Of a stretch of DNA of 64,000 bases, positions 54,026 through 64,000 are shown one piece after another. The stretch's first letter is position 1. Each line of letters begins with the position of its first letter. This stretch comes from Castor canadensis. Its lineage: Eukaryota > Chordata > Mammalia > Rodentia > Castoridae. A program made the position numbers and the translations under genes. Location: the NCBI RefSeq assembly GCF_047511655.1, contig NC_133395.1, forward strand, positions 148,046,318 through 148,110,317, in the 5' to 3' direction. Under the pieces are notes generated by a model that was not told the DNA's origin, did not search any database, and worked only from the letters and a program-made list of their open reading frames with translations.

Positions 54026-54085
54026 ACTGAGAGAAGAGGAGGGGGAGGAAAGAGCTTGCTTCTTCCCTACAGAGTAGGAATCAAA

Positions 54086-54260
54086 ATTACCACCTGCAGG
54101 CCAGAGAGCTGTTTCTGTAAATAAAGTTTTATTGGAACACAATCACACCCATTCATTTAGATGTGGTTTATAACTACTTCCAGACTACAAAAGCAAAAGT
54201 TGTATGGTTGCAAAACAGACTATATGACCCACAAAGTCTAAACTACTTACTGTTTGAACC
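54086..54260. mobile_element. MER5A-like hAT-Charlie fragment
   Basis: TTTCTGTAAATAAAGTTTTA, TTGGAACACAATCACACCCA and ACCCACAAAGTCTAAACTAC match the MER5A/MER20 group. Confidence 0.75.
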
Positions 54261-54281
54261 TCTTTTTTAAAAAGTATGCTG

Positions 54282-54410
54282 AGAGCCAGGCAAGATGGTA
54301 TACACTTGTAATCTCAGCACTCAGGAGGCAGAGGCAGACGGATCTCGAATTCTAGACCAGCCTGGACTACATAGCAAGATCCTGTCCCTAAAAAAGAAAG
54401 AAAGAAAAAA
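54282..54410 (+). mobile_element. B1-like SINE
   Basis: ACTTGTAATCTCAGCACTCA, CCAGCCTGGACTACATAGCA, AAAGAAAG tail. Confidence 0.9.
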
Positions 54411-54671
54411 TATGCCCATCTTGTTTTCTCTTACTATATAAGATGTCACCAAGGCAAAGCTGGGGAAGGAAGCCAGGGACAAACTGGCAGTTGTGAAGAC
54501 TGATGGTCCAAGTTTAGAGAGAAATTTTCACTAGTTTTTTCAACTCTTCTATAAATCCAAAATTCAAATTTAAAGTTAAAAGATGAAGTTACCATTAAGA
54601 GTGTGGAGGTATGTAATTTGAAAACCTTAATAAAATTTGGATCTAATTTTATAAAAAAAAAAAAAAGTGTG

Positions 54672-54830
54672 GAGGGGTTGGGAATGTAGCTCAGTGTTAC
54701 AGTGCTTGCCTAGTATCATCAAGAGGCTGGGATGTGCTCAGTGGTAGACTTATGCTTAGCATTTGCAAAGCCTTGGGTTCAATCACCAGCACTGTAAGTA
54801 AATAAATACATTAATTAATTAAATATACAA
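54672..54830 (+). mobile_element. Two ID-like SINEs, the first cut short
   Basis: GGGAATGTAGCTCAGTGTTA stops after CCTAGTATCATC, then a complete unit begins at GAGGCTGGGATGTGCTCAGT with box B GGGTTCAATCACC. Confidence 0.8.
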
Positions 54831-54849
54831 ATAGCCAATATGGATGATA

Positions 54850-55250
54850 CATTAGTCAGTTCTCTACTATAAAAAATTCCCGAGATGATCAACTTACAAA
54901 GAGGAAAGGTTGGCTTTGGCTCACAGTTTCAGAGGCTGCAGTCCATGATCAGGTGGCCCTGTTGCTTTGGGAGTGGAGTTGCACTGTGTATTGCCACAGG
55001 GCAGTACATCATGTTGGGAGCACGAGGCAGAGCACAACTGCTCACCTAATGGCAGGAAGCAAAAGAAATGAAGAAGAAGCACTGGGTCCCACTGTCCCTT
55101 GTTAAGGGCACACCATTAGTGATCTAATGATCTCCCACTAGGCTCCACCTCTTAAGGGTCATACCATATCCTCACAGCGCCCATCCGGGGGTTCCATGTT
55201 TATTCAACACGTGGGCCTTTGGAGGACATTTAAGATCAAAACTACAGCAG
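54850..55250 (-). mobile_element. MaLR-type LTR, antisense
   Basis: GGCTCACAGTTTCAGAGGCT, ATGATCTCCCACTAGGCTCC and GGCCTTTGGAGGACATTTAA; close in plan to 2830-3185. Confidence 0.65.
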
Positions 55251-55254
55251 ATGA

Positions 55255-55640
55255 AAACGTACACGGTGTCATTATTAGGGAAATGCAATTCCACTTCTAA
55301 ACATACACCCAAGAGATGCAAGCACATGGGCCCCAGCTACATAGACAAGAATGTTCACTGAAGCTTTGCTTGTAATGACCAAAGTGAAGACATCCTGCAT
55401 GGTCACCTATCAAGAGAGGCTAGGTAAGAGAAAAAAAATAATAAATTAAAAAAAAGAGAAGCTAGGTAAACACAACAGGATCAGCCTACTTCAGCAGAAA
55501 TGGTAAAGGAGGCCCACCCACAGTCCTCTGCTCCATGTGCAAGGAGAACACCAGTAGGCATGGGCAACATTGATGTTTCCAGAACTCTGAAAATTGACCA
55601 AACGATTGTAACCAGAAAGCAGTTGCTGAATAAGAAAAAC
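55255..55640 (+). mobile_element. LINE-1 ORF2 3' fragment
   Basis: GGGAAATGCAATTCCACTTC, ACACCCAAGAGATGCAAGCA and AAGAATGTTCACTGAAGC are the last part of L1 ORF2 in sense. Confidence 0.6.
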
Positions 55641-55684
55641 AGCTGAATTTCATTAAGAGCAATGATTTTAGTGGTGGATGGTTT

Positions 55685-56192
55685 TGTTTTTTATTTCTTT
55701 GGTTTCTTTGTTTGTTGGTACTAGGATTTGAACTCAAAGAGCCTTGAGCTTAATAGGCAGGTGCTCTACCATTTGAGGCACCCCCCAAACCTGTTTTGCT
55801 TTTAGTTACTTTTTCTGGTAGGTTCTTACGTTTTTGCCCGGGGCTTGCCCCCGACAGGACCTCCTACACCTTCTTGATCCTCTTATCTATGGCCTCCTGT
55901 GTAGCTGAGATCACAGGCATTTACCACCATGCCAGGCTTATTGATTGAGATGGGGCCTGGATAACTTTTCACCTGGGCCAGCCTCAAACTACAATCCTCC
56001 TTATCTCTGCTTCCTGAGTAGCTGGGATTACAGAAGCCATCCACTGCATCCAGCCTTGTTGTAGGGGGTTTTTTGTTCTTTTTTTTTGATGTGGGCTCTC
56101 ACTGTATAGCCCAGACTGACCTCAAACTCTTGATCCTCCTGCCTCGGCCTCCCAAGTGCTGGGATTACAGGTGTGCACCATACCTGATATTT
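55685..56192 (-). mobile_element. ID-like SINE plus three B1-like units
   Basis: An ID unit (GGATTTGAACTCAAAGAGCC), then B1 ends at about 55915 (ACAGGCATTTACCACCATGC), 56030 and 56170 (GGGATTACAGGTGTGCACCA), all reversed. Confidence 0.8.
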
Positions 56193-56449
56193 TCACTAGC
56201 CTAGTCCCATCTCTCTCTCAACCTGTGAGACCTTGAAAAGCAAGAGACTGGCAATCCTGGTGGAAAGCAGCCTAGCACCCTCTGCAGGGGACACAACAGA
56301 GGGCTTTCTCCCCAGCTCAGTACTCAGGTATCTCATTATCTGACTGGCTGGTCGTTTCCTGGAAAATCCCACTCACTGGTTTGTCTGGACCTGACCTGAT
56401 TCAGCTCACCCACGATGAATAGCCTGCCCCAGAAGTATTTGTTGAAACA

Positions 56450-56682
56450 ATTTTTTTTTTTGGGGGGGTATTGGGGATTGAACTCAGGGCCTCATGCTTG
56501 CTAAGCAAGTGCTCTATCACTTGACCTGTGATCCCAGTCCTACTGGGTTTTTTGTGTGTATGTTTGGAATACAGGCTCACTACCTTTGCCAAGTCAGGCC
56601 TCAAACTATTTAGCCTCCTCTATCCTCTACCTCCAAGTAGCTGGGATTACAAGTGTGCACCACCACTTCCAGCCCTAAAGCA
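56450..56682 (-). mobile_element. Dimeric B1-ID SINE
   Basis: TTGGGGATTGAACTCAGGGC, TAAGCAAGTGCTCTATCACT and a B1 half ending CAAGTGTGCACCACCACTTC. Confidence 0.9.
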
Positions 56683-56731
56683 TCTTAAAATGGAAGCTAG
56701 GGAATTCTTGGGATCTAAAAAGTCTACATGT

Positions 56732-57055
56732 GGGCTGGGGACGTGGCTCAAGTGGTAGAGAGCCTGCCTAGCAAGCGTAGAGGCCCTGAGTTTAAACCTC
56801 CATACCACCAAAAATAAATAACCTACACATGAAGCCAGACACCGATGCTCACAGCTATTATCCTAGCTACTCCTGAGGCAGAGATTAGGAGAATAGATGT
56901 TTGAGGCCAGCCTGTGCAAATAGTTTGTGAGACCCTATCAAAAATATCCAACACAAAACAAGGACTGGCAGAGTGGCTCAAGTGGTAGAGCACTTGCCTA
57001 GCAAGCATGAGGCCCTGAGTTCAAGCCCTGTACTGGAAAAAAAAAGAAAAGGAAA
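56732..57055 (+). mobile_element. ID-like SINE followed by dimeric B1-ID SINE
   Basis: ID to about 56825 (GGGGACGTGGCTCAAGTGGT), then B1 half (GCTATTATCCTAGCTACTCC) and ID half (GGCAGAGTGGCTCAAGTGGT). Confidence 0.9.
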
Positions 57056-57059
57056 GAAA

Positions 57060-57272
57060 AGAACCAGCCAAGTGGCTCAGGAGGCAGAGATCAGGAGGAT
57101 CGAGGCTCAAGGCCTGAGCAAGTAGTTCCTGAGACCTCCGTCTCCAAAATAACCAGAGCAAGATGGACTGGACATGTAGTTCAAGTGGTAGAGCACTTGC
57201 TTTGCAAGCATGAAGCCCCAACTGAGTTCAAACCCCAGAACTACAATAAAATAAAATAACAAAACATAAAAC
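57060..57272 (+). mobile_element. Dimeric B1-ID SINE, 5' shortened
   Basis: The B1 half lacks the TAATCCTAGCTA stretch; ID half has GTAGTTCAAGTGGTAGAGCA. Confidence 0.88.
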
Positions 57273-57277
57273 AAAAA

Positions 57278-57600
57278 TTCTACACCTGTAACCTTAGCTA
57301 TTTGGGAGGCAGAGATCAGGAGGATCGAGGTTTAAGGCCAGCCCAGGCAAAAAGTTCACAAGACCCCATCTCACTAATAAAAGCTGGGCATGGTGGTATG
57401 TGCCTGTCTGCCCAGCTACACAGGAAGCTTAAATAGGAGAATCAAAGTCCAGGCCAGTCTAAGCATACATACAAGATCCTATCTCAAAAATAACCAAAAG
57501 CAAAAAAAGAGAGAAAAAGAACAAGAAAGAGCTGATGTGCAGCTCAGTGGTAGAGTGCATGCAGGTTCCATCCCTACCACCACAAAAAAAAGACAAAAAA
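57278..57600 (+). mobile_element. Trimeric B1-B1-ID SINE
   Basis: First part CCTTAGCTATTTGGGAGGCA, middle part AAGCTGGGCATGGTGGTATG through GGAAGCTTAAATAGGAGAAT, and a last tRNA-like part GATGTGCAGCTCAGTGGTAG. Confidence 0.85.
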
Positions 57601-57787
57601 CTAAAGAACTCAAAGGAATAACCCTGAGACACTGACAGAAGAGCAATCAAATCTAAGCAAGCAGAAGAAAGGAAATAATATTCAATAAAAATTAATGAAG
57701 TGGAGAACAGAAAAATAGAGAAAATCCTTTAACCAAAAGCTGGTCCTCTGAGAACACAGAACAAAAGGAGGGGAGACTCAAATTATT

Positions 57788-58212
57788 ACTTTTTTTTTTT
57801 TTTTTGCAGTACTGGGACTTGAACGCAGGGCCTACACCTGGAGCCACTCTGCCAGCCCTATTTTTGTGAAGGGTTTTTCAAGATAGGTCTCTGGGAACTA
57901 TTTGTCCAGGGTGGCTTCAAACTGCAATCCTCCTGATCTCTGCCTCCTGAATAGCTAGGATTACAGGTGTGAGCCACCAGCACCTGGATCAAATTATTAT
58001 TCTTTTTGGCACTGGGGTTTGAACTCAGGGCCTCACGCTTGCTGGGCAGGCACTCTACCACTTGAGCCACTCCAGCAGCCCTTTTTTGTGTTGGGTATTT
58101 TTGAGATAGGGTCTTGAGAACTATTTTCTGGGACTTGCCTCTAAACAATCCTCCTGGTCTCTGCCTCCTGAGTAGTGAAGATTACAAGAGTGAGCCACCA
58201 CACCCAGCAGGA
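57788..58212 (-). mobile_element. Two dimeric B1-ID SINEs in tandem
   Basis: Same orientation, T17 start then GGGACTTGAACGCAGGGCC, and a second copy from TTTTTGGCACTGGGGTTTGA; both B1 halves end near GATTACA. Confidence 0.9.
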
Positions 58213-58526
58213 AGACTCAAATTGTTAACTGCAGAAGCGACATAGACATTACTACTAACAGTGCAAAATAAAGACTATTATGAAATAGTCTATTTTTTAT
58301 AATAGACTATTATAAAATAATACATCATAATTTGTGGAACAACTAATTACAAAATGGACAAATTCCTAGAATGACACAAACTAACTGACTCAGGAAAAAA
58401 TAGACAATCTGCAAAAACCCACAATAAGTGAAGAGACTGAACAGAAAAAAATAAATGAAGAGACAGAATAAGTAATTTTTTTAAATACCCACAAAGAAAA
58501 GCCCAGATGCTGATGGCTTCACATGA

Positions 58527-58636
58527 TTTTTTTTGAGACTGTCTAAGTTACACAGGTTGGCTCCAAACCTGAAGTCCCCTGCGTCAGCCTCCAGAGTAGC
58601 TGGGAGTAGCTTGAGCCATCATGCCTGGCTCTTCAT
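58527..58636 (-). mobile_element. B1-like SINE
   Basis: TTTTTTTTGAGACTGTCTAA to GAGCCATCATGCCTGGCTC, inside the LINE-1 remnant. Confidence 0.8.
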
Positions 58637-58935
58637 AGATTGTTATCAAATGCTAAAAGAAGAATTAACTCTTCCCAAAAAAATAGCCCATAAGGGAGTA
58701 CTTCCCAGCTCATAAAATTTATAAGACCCTCATGGCCCTGCTACCTAAACCATACAAAGACATCACAAGAGAAGAAAACTACAGAAGCCAAAATTTTGCG
58801 AAAATTTACGCAGAAAACCTCAGTGACATACTAGCAAACCAAGTCCTGTGACAAATACAAGAATTATTCAGCATGATCAATTGGAATTTATTCTGGGGAT
58901 GCAAGGCTAGTTCAATATCCAAAACTCAACATAGT

Positions 58936-59312
58936 CGCTGTCTTTTGGAAGTGTCCTCCAAAGGCCCTTGTGCTAAAGGCTCTGTTCCCGTACTGTGCTA
59001 CTGGGAGATGGTGGAAACTCTAAGAGATGGGGCCTAGTTGGAGGTCCTTAGTTCATTGGGGTGTGCCTTAGGAGGGGACTGTGATACTCCAAGCCTCACC
59101 TTGCTCTCTTTTCTTCCTGGCCATGAGGTGAGCAGCTTTGGTCCTCTACAGGCTTCTGCTATGATATGCTGCCTCGCCACAGGCCCAAAGCAACAGGGCC
59201 AGTAAACCATGGACTGAAGCCCCTAAAACTATGACCCAAAATAAACCTTTTCTCTTCATAAGTTAGTTGTCTCAGCTATTTCATTATGGTGATGGCAAGA
59301 TGACTCACACAG
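58936..59312 (+). mobile_element. MaLR-type LTR
   Basis: GATATGCTGCCTCGCCACAG, CATGGACTGAAGCCCC, CCAAAATAAACCTTTTCTC (poly(A) signal) and TGGTGATGGCAAGATGACTC; truncates the LINE-1 before it. Confidence 0.7.
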
Positions 59313-59714
59313 CCTCCTGTGTGGTCATCCCATGGTCAAGCTGACAAGTAAAATTAACCATCAAACCCAGATCAGCAAGAACTCAGAGAATATGTTGTTC
59401 GCAGAGTGCACTATAAGAAAAGCTAAAGGGAACCTTTCAGGGGAACTGCCACTAGAAAGTATGTCAACTCCAAATAAAAATCTAAAGATCACCAATCAAT
59501 AGAAAAGATGGTATAAATAAATATATTTTCTGTAATTATACATCTTCTATGGGTAGAAGTACAAGGTAGTTTCCTTCTTGTGTGGTCCTGCACAGTGTCA
59601 TTCACAATTTCGTGGGTAAGACTGTAGAATTTCAATCTGTCAGTCACATAGAAATAGGGCAAAGTTTCTATGTTGCATTTACTCCTCTAGAAGCCCACAT
59701 TTGTGCATGTGTGC
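59313..59714. other. Unassigned AT-rich sequence
   Basis: Possibly more old LINE text (AAGAAAAGCTAAAGGGAACC); no gene. Confidence 0.4.
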
Positions 59715-59797
59715 CCCTATCAAGTGGAAGAGTGCCTGCCTAGTGAGCCTAGCAATCATAAGGCCCTGAGTTCAAACCCAAGTACCACCAAAAAGAA
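59715..59797 (+). mobile_element. ID-like SINE
   Basis: TATCAAGTGGAAGAGTGCCT, GCCCTGAGTTCAAACCCAAG. Confidence 0.85.
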
Positions 59798-59924
59798 TTT
59801 TTTTCTGTGTGGCTCATACTTGCTCTTAATTTCTGACATTTCTTGGTTGAGATGTTAATTGATAACCAGTGTGGAAACCTATGATACAACTGAAAGAATT
59901 TTTTTCTTAAGATTATTTATTAAT

Positions 59925-60125
59925 TTGTTTATGCAGGTCTAGGAATTTAACCCAGGGTCTCATGCACGCCAGGCAGGTGTTCTACCTCTGAGCTACACTC
60001 TGAGTCCCATTTTTACACTTTTGGTTTCACTTTTTTTGGGGGGAAGGGTACTGGGGTTTGAACTCGTCTTCATGTTTGCAACGCCTTCACACTTGCAAGG
60101 TTGATGCTCTACTGCTTTTGCCCCC
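59925..60125 (-). mobile_element. Two ID-like SINEs, same orientation
   Basis: GCCAGGCAGGTGTTCTACCT at about 59968 and GGGGTTTGAACTCGTCTTCA at about 60052. Confidence 0.8.
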
Positions 60126-60264
60126 ATTTTTGTACTTTTAACAGATGTTACCTGAAGACCTGGAGTGTATCCAATTTCCAGAATAGGATGTTGTCTTGAC
60201 AGAATCACAGGTGTTCTGACTGATGGCTTCAAGCAGGTAGAACAGGTAATGTCATTCAAAGAAT

Positions 60265-60372
60265 CTTCAAATCCCAACTGGCAGGTGTGGTGGTGCACAC
60301 CTGCAATCCCAGCACTCGGGAGGCTAAAACACAAGGATTGAGAGTTCAAACAAGCCTGGGTTACAAAAAGTT
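60265..60372 (+). mobile_element. B1-like SINE
   Basis: GGCAGGTGTGGTGGTGCACA, AATCCCAGCACTCGGGAGGC; right end short. Confidence 0.88.
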
Positions 60373-61869
60373 GGTGCCTTTGAAGAGATATACAGTTGCT
60401 GGACTCCTGAGATAGAGCCCAAGCTGCCTCCCAGGGACTGCCCATCCTCATCACACTCCTAAGAGATCTGGTTGCTTAATGACCAGAGCACCTTCACCGT
60501 GGCAGCCCACTGCCAGCCACAGGAAAGGAATGGACTGTCAAGCCTGACTTCTTCATGATGGGTGTGGACACCAGGCTTCCCTGGGATGTCCACATAGCCA
60601 GCATGGTCTACACCACAGTGGCCTTGGCTAAGCCGAGTGGGTGTGTCCAGGTCCCCCAGCTTTTTGGGTGACTCAGGCCCACCCTCAGAACTGCCCAGAG
60701 CTGCCTCTGTCCACCTGCTCTGCCTTCCTGGCTACTGCTGGGCTGTTTCCTGTTGGGTCCACCAAAGTCAGGCCTGGCGTCATGTGTACCAGCACCTGGG
60801 GAAATGACTTCATCCATTGTCCTTTCTGTGGTCTTGCCAGATCTCTGGCCATGGCTACTAGCTGATAGAGACAGCCCTGGTTTCCAGCTTGACACTGACT
60901 TTTGTTCCTGACAGGGATCCTGAGGTCATGGTAGTGTTATGCCGCCTACATGACCAGAATCTTCACACTTGATGCTGATTCTTCTTCAAGGCTGGTTTCC
61001 TTTCCCCATTAGCTGTCTTTTGAGAATTGCAGAATCACTGACACATAATGAGTGCCCAAAACTCTGCACAAACTCCTTGTGCACAGCTCCAGTAGCACAA
61101 GGCCCTCTCCCTAGAACTCCAGCCCTCATTAGAACATGGTTGGGAGAGCCCTCCACTCTCAAGTCCTTAGAACAGCCAGTCACCACTCAAATGGGACAGA
61201 GCTCAGCGTTCCCACTACTGCCCACAGTTCCAGGGTGGACTCTATGCCAGCACTGGGCAGCTTTGCCAGTGTCTTAGCCTCAGCATGCACCACACGCTCA
61301 AGATGGTGAAGTTTGTAGTGGTGAGACTGAGAGCCACACAGCAGTCTGGCACTGCACACCAAGCTCTCCTGGCTCCAAGTATGGGGGTCTGCACCTCCCA
61401 CCCAGCTCCATGTACCTCTGCCACACTGGGGTCTTACAGCGCTGTTGGGGCACTTAGGTGGCCTCACTTAGGCCCCAGGCAGAGATAGAAAGCTCACGAG
61501 TTACTTGAAAGAATTTTTGACATAAAAAAATCATTGGGCTGGGGGCATAGCTCAGTGGTGGGGCATCACAGAGACTAAATGTGGTATTATAGCAGAGGTA
61601 GCCAGTTACTAACTGGTGGAAGTCTTGGAGGACTGCTTGAAGGCCTTGCACTTGGCTCTGGTCATCTGAGATCTTCCCCTGGCAGGTCAGTAACTCCTGA
61701 GCCCAATGTGTCTGCCCCACTTGCCCACTTCAGAGGTGGCCATATGGCAGAGACAGCTTTCCTGCTACTCTAATCATAAGTCCTCTCCTCTGTCCTCAAG
61801 TGATGCTAACTTCATTCACTTGACATGTCTGACTCCCTCCATATCATGCAACTGCAATCATGTGACTGT
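60373..61869. other. Unique intergenic DNA, no gene seen
   Basis: Holds only a 37-bp ID start at 61530-61566 (GGGGGCATAGCTCAGTGGTG). Frames up to 102 codons show no protein features. Confidence 0.5.
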
Positions 61870-62401
61870 AAACATTTTGAAGACTTTATTTTTTAGAGCA
61901 GTTTTAGGTTGACAGCAAAACTGAGAGAGACAGAAAGCTCCCACATACCCCTTGCCTCCAAACACAGTCCCTCCCTTACCAATATCCCGGAGTGGTACAT
62001 TTGCAACTGAGGAACCTACTTGACACACAATCTCACCCACAGTCCACAGATTACACGAGGCTCACTCAGTGGTGTACATCTTGTAGGTTTGAGGTAGCAT
62101 GTAGTAATGTGTACTGCCCTGAGAATTCTGTATGCTCTGCCTCCTTATCCATTGTACCCCACTGCACCCCTGGCAATGCTTGCCCAGCCTTGGAACCACT
62201 AGTGTTTTCATTATTGTTACAGTTCTGCTCTTTTTTTCAGAATATCACATAGTTGGAAACGTACAGTATGTAGCCCAAAAGATTGATTTTCTCACTTAGT
62301 AACAAGCATTTCAGTTCCTCCTTATTTTTTTGTGGCTTCACAGCTCAAGCTCGCTTGTTTTTAGTGCTGAACGATATTCCCTTGTTTAGACGAACCACAG
62401 T

Positions 62402-62590
62402 TTGTTTACTAGTTCACACCTATAATCCTAGTGACTCAGGAGACAAAGATCATGAAGATCGCAGTTGGAAGCCAGCCCGGGCAAATAGTTCACAAGACCC
62501 TATCTCGAAAAACCCTCCACAAAAAAAGGCTGGAGTGGCTCCAGGTGAAGGCCCCAAGTTCAAGCCCCAGTACCACAAAAACAAAAAAGC
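62402..62590 (+). mobile_element. Dimeric B1-ID SINE inside LINE-1
   Basis: ACACCTATAATCCTAGTGAC, CCAGCCCGGGCAAATAGTTC, short ID half GGCTGGAGTGGCTCCAGGTG lacking part of box A. Confidence 0.9.
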
Positions 62591-63057
62591 TGCTATAAAC
62601 ATCCATGTGCAGGTTTTTGTGTGATGTAAGTTTTCAACACCTTTGAGCAAACACCAAGCAGCACAAAATCACAAGATCGTATGGTGAGGATGTGTTTAAT
62701 TTGGTGAGAAACAGCAGATGCCTTCCAGAGTGACCACATCTGCAGTCCTATCAGGTATGAGTGAGGGTTCCTGGCGTTGTCAGCGTCCTGGGTTTTGGCC
62801 ACCCTAACAGGTGCGGTTGGTGTGCAGTGGTACCTCACTGTAGTTCTAATCAGCTTACCTGATGACACATGATGTATCTGCACGTTTGCTGTCTGCATCT
62901 TCTTTAGTAAGGTATCTCACTATTAAGGTTTTGGCCCATCTTTTAATTGGGTTGTGTTCTTATAGTTGAATTTTAAGACTTCTTTGTATATTTTGGATAA
63001 TTATCCTGTATCATGTGTGTTTTGCAAATATTTTCACCTGCTCTGTAGCTTCTCTTT

Positions 63058-63146
63058 CCCCTCCCTCTCCCTGTGTCCTAGCAGTGAGCCCAGGGCCTTG
63101 CACACACTAGGCAAGTATTCTACCACTGAGCCATACCCTCAGTCCA
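63058..63146 (-). mobile_element. ID-like SINE
   Basis: GAGCCCAGGGCCTTGCACAC, AGTATTCTACCACTGAGCCA. Confidence 0.8.
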
Positions 63147-63249
63147 CATTCTCTTGATACAGCTAACAGTTTATTATCGTTTTTACACTAGATGAAAGTA
63201 TTATTTTTTGAAAAAATGTGCTGGGTTAAATGGATAACCTTATGAGAAA

Positions 63250-63510
63250 AAAAATTTTTTTTTCAGTACAGGGTTGAACTCAGGGCCTATACCTTGAGCC
63301 ACTCCACTAGCCCTTTCTTGTGATGGGTTTGTTCGAGATAGGGTCTCATGAACTATTTACTTGGGCTTATACCTGTAATCCTAGCTACTATGGAAGCAGA
63401 GACCCTATCTCTGGTGGAGATAGACTCGTGGAGTGGCTTGACTGGCAGAGCACCTGCCTAGCAAGTTCAAGGCCCTGAATTCAAGCCCCAGTACTATACA
63501 CACACAAAAA
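63250..63510. mobile_element. SINE in two opposite halves
   Basis: 63250-63362 is minus (GGGTTGAACTCAGGGCC to GTCTCATGAACTATTT), and 63365-63510 is plus (ATACCTGTAATCCTAGCTAC to GCCCTGAATTCAAGCCCC). Confidence 0.75.
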
Positions 63511-63624
63511 AAGTTAATACCAGATGGCTGCAGATGTAAAAGTTAAAGGTAAAACCATAAAACTTTAAAAATGATAGAAGTGCTTCAAGTCTTAGCATAC
63601 CCAAATATCTTTAAGAGGCCAACA

Positions 63625-63705
63625 GGCCTGTGGGAAAGAGGGAGGGAGAGATGGAGACAGGAAGAGAGAAGACAGAAGAGAGAGAAAGTGTGAGTGTGTG
63701 TGTGT
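63625..63705 (+). repeat. Purine-rich (GA)n then (GT)n simple repeat
   Basis: GGGAGGGAGAGATGGAGACA and similar, then GTGTGTGTGTGT. Confidence 0.8.
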
Positions 63706-63969
63706 CTTGGATTCATTGTGCCTGGAAAACCATTTCTGAGCTGAGTGGTGGTTACACAGCTGTTCAATCCATCATTACTTCAACTAAACTCTCAAGGTTT
63801 GGGCACTTTTCTGCATGTGTCATATTTCAGTAGAAAAACAAGACCAAAGACAAACATTGGGTTAGAGAAGCAGACACAAAAGAATGCATACCATACTAGA
63901 TTATGTATTTATATAACTTCAAACATACCCTGAGAAATTATACTGTGTTGTCTGCACACTTGGGTGTGG

Positions 63970-64000
63970 TTTTTTTTGGGTTTTTTTTTTTTTTTGGCAG
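63970..64000 (-). mobile_element. SINE tail cut by the window edge
   Basis: T-rich run ending GGCAG, the usual start of a reversed ID half (GGCAGTACTGGG elsewhere in the window). Confidence 0.6.

Larger units (their letters stand above)
57601..58935 (+). mobile_element. LINE-1 ORF2 remnant, cut by SINEs
   Basis: Sense L1 ORF2 landmarks at the DNA level: AAGCAGAAGAAAGGAAATAA, AACCAAAAGCTGGTCCTCTG, AAGAAAAGCCCAGATGCTGA, GGAGTACTTCCCAGCTCAT and GGGGATGCAAGGCTAGTTCA. SINEs occupy 57788-58212 and 58527-58636. Frames are broken; no usable protein remains. Confidence 0.75.
61870..63170 (-). mobile_element. Antisense LINE-1 3' end with SINE insertions
   Basis: AGAGCAGTTTTAGGTTGACA, CACATAGTTGGAAACGTACA, GCTGCTATAAACATCCATGT, TTTTAATTGGGTTGTGTTCT and CTTTGTATATTTTGGATAAT run in L1 order. 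A plus SINE (62402-62590) and a minus ID unit (63058-63146) are inserted. Confidence 0.8.

Noticed and set aside
56450-58212. Regularly spaced repeats that could look like an array
   Set aside because: They are separate SINE insertions with tails and varied divergence in a mammalian genome, not a CRISPR or satellite array.
60600-60900. Possible coding remnant in unique DNA right of RPN1
   Set aside because: Translation in all frames gave no recognisable protein and several stops; nothing supports a gene.

Overview
The window is nuclear DNA of a placental mammal, almost certainly a rodent and most likely a castorimorph (beaver-like). The strongest clue is a dense population of SINEs made of a 7SL-derived B1-like left part joined to a tRNA-derived, ID-like right part, ending in A-rich tails. 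It also holds MaLR-type LTRs, old LINE-1 fragments, MIR copies and a MER5A-like hAT fragment. The species call rests on SINE style recalled from memory and is not proven.

Only one protein-coding gene can be supported: RPN1 (ribophorin I, a subunit of the oligosaccharyltransferase complex). It lies on the minus strand from the start codon at 51634 to the stop at 32193, in ten coding exons. All ten exons have GT/AG borders and matching phases and give 606 codons plus a stop, with no frameshift or premature stop. A poly(A) signal lies at 31818-31823. A CpG-island promoter surrounds exon 1 (about 50.9-52.3 kb).

The left part (1-31.8 kb) is the 3' flank of RPN1. In human and mouse this flank faces GATA2 and holds a distal haematopoietic GATA2 enhancer (-110 kb in human, -77 kb in mouse), near the 3q21 breakpoint region of inv(3)/t(3;3) leukaemias. 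I see no gene here. I do see a CpG-retaining, repeat-free block near 17.64-18.18 kb with an E-box-N8-GATA composite site, an orphan CpG island at 29.4-30.37 kb with two CTCF-like motifs, a perfect 144-bp tandem duplication at 23.78-24.06 kb, and an ERV LTR with tandem octamer/CCAAT repeats at 5.3-5.65 kb.

The introns of RPN1 (32-51 kb) are rich in SINEs on both strands and hold one likely processed pseudogene (43.3-43.75 kb). The right part (52.3-64 kb) is the 5' flank of RPN1 (towards RAB7A in human). It is a repeat graveyard: LTRs, a LINE-1 ORF2 remnant cut by SINEs, an antisense LINE-1 3' end, and the densest SINE cluster of the window. No new protein-coding or defence-type system is visible; the most interesting content is regulatory and repeat architecture.
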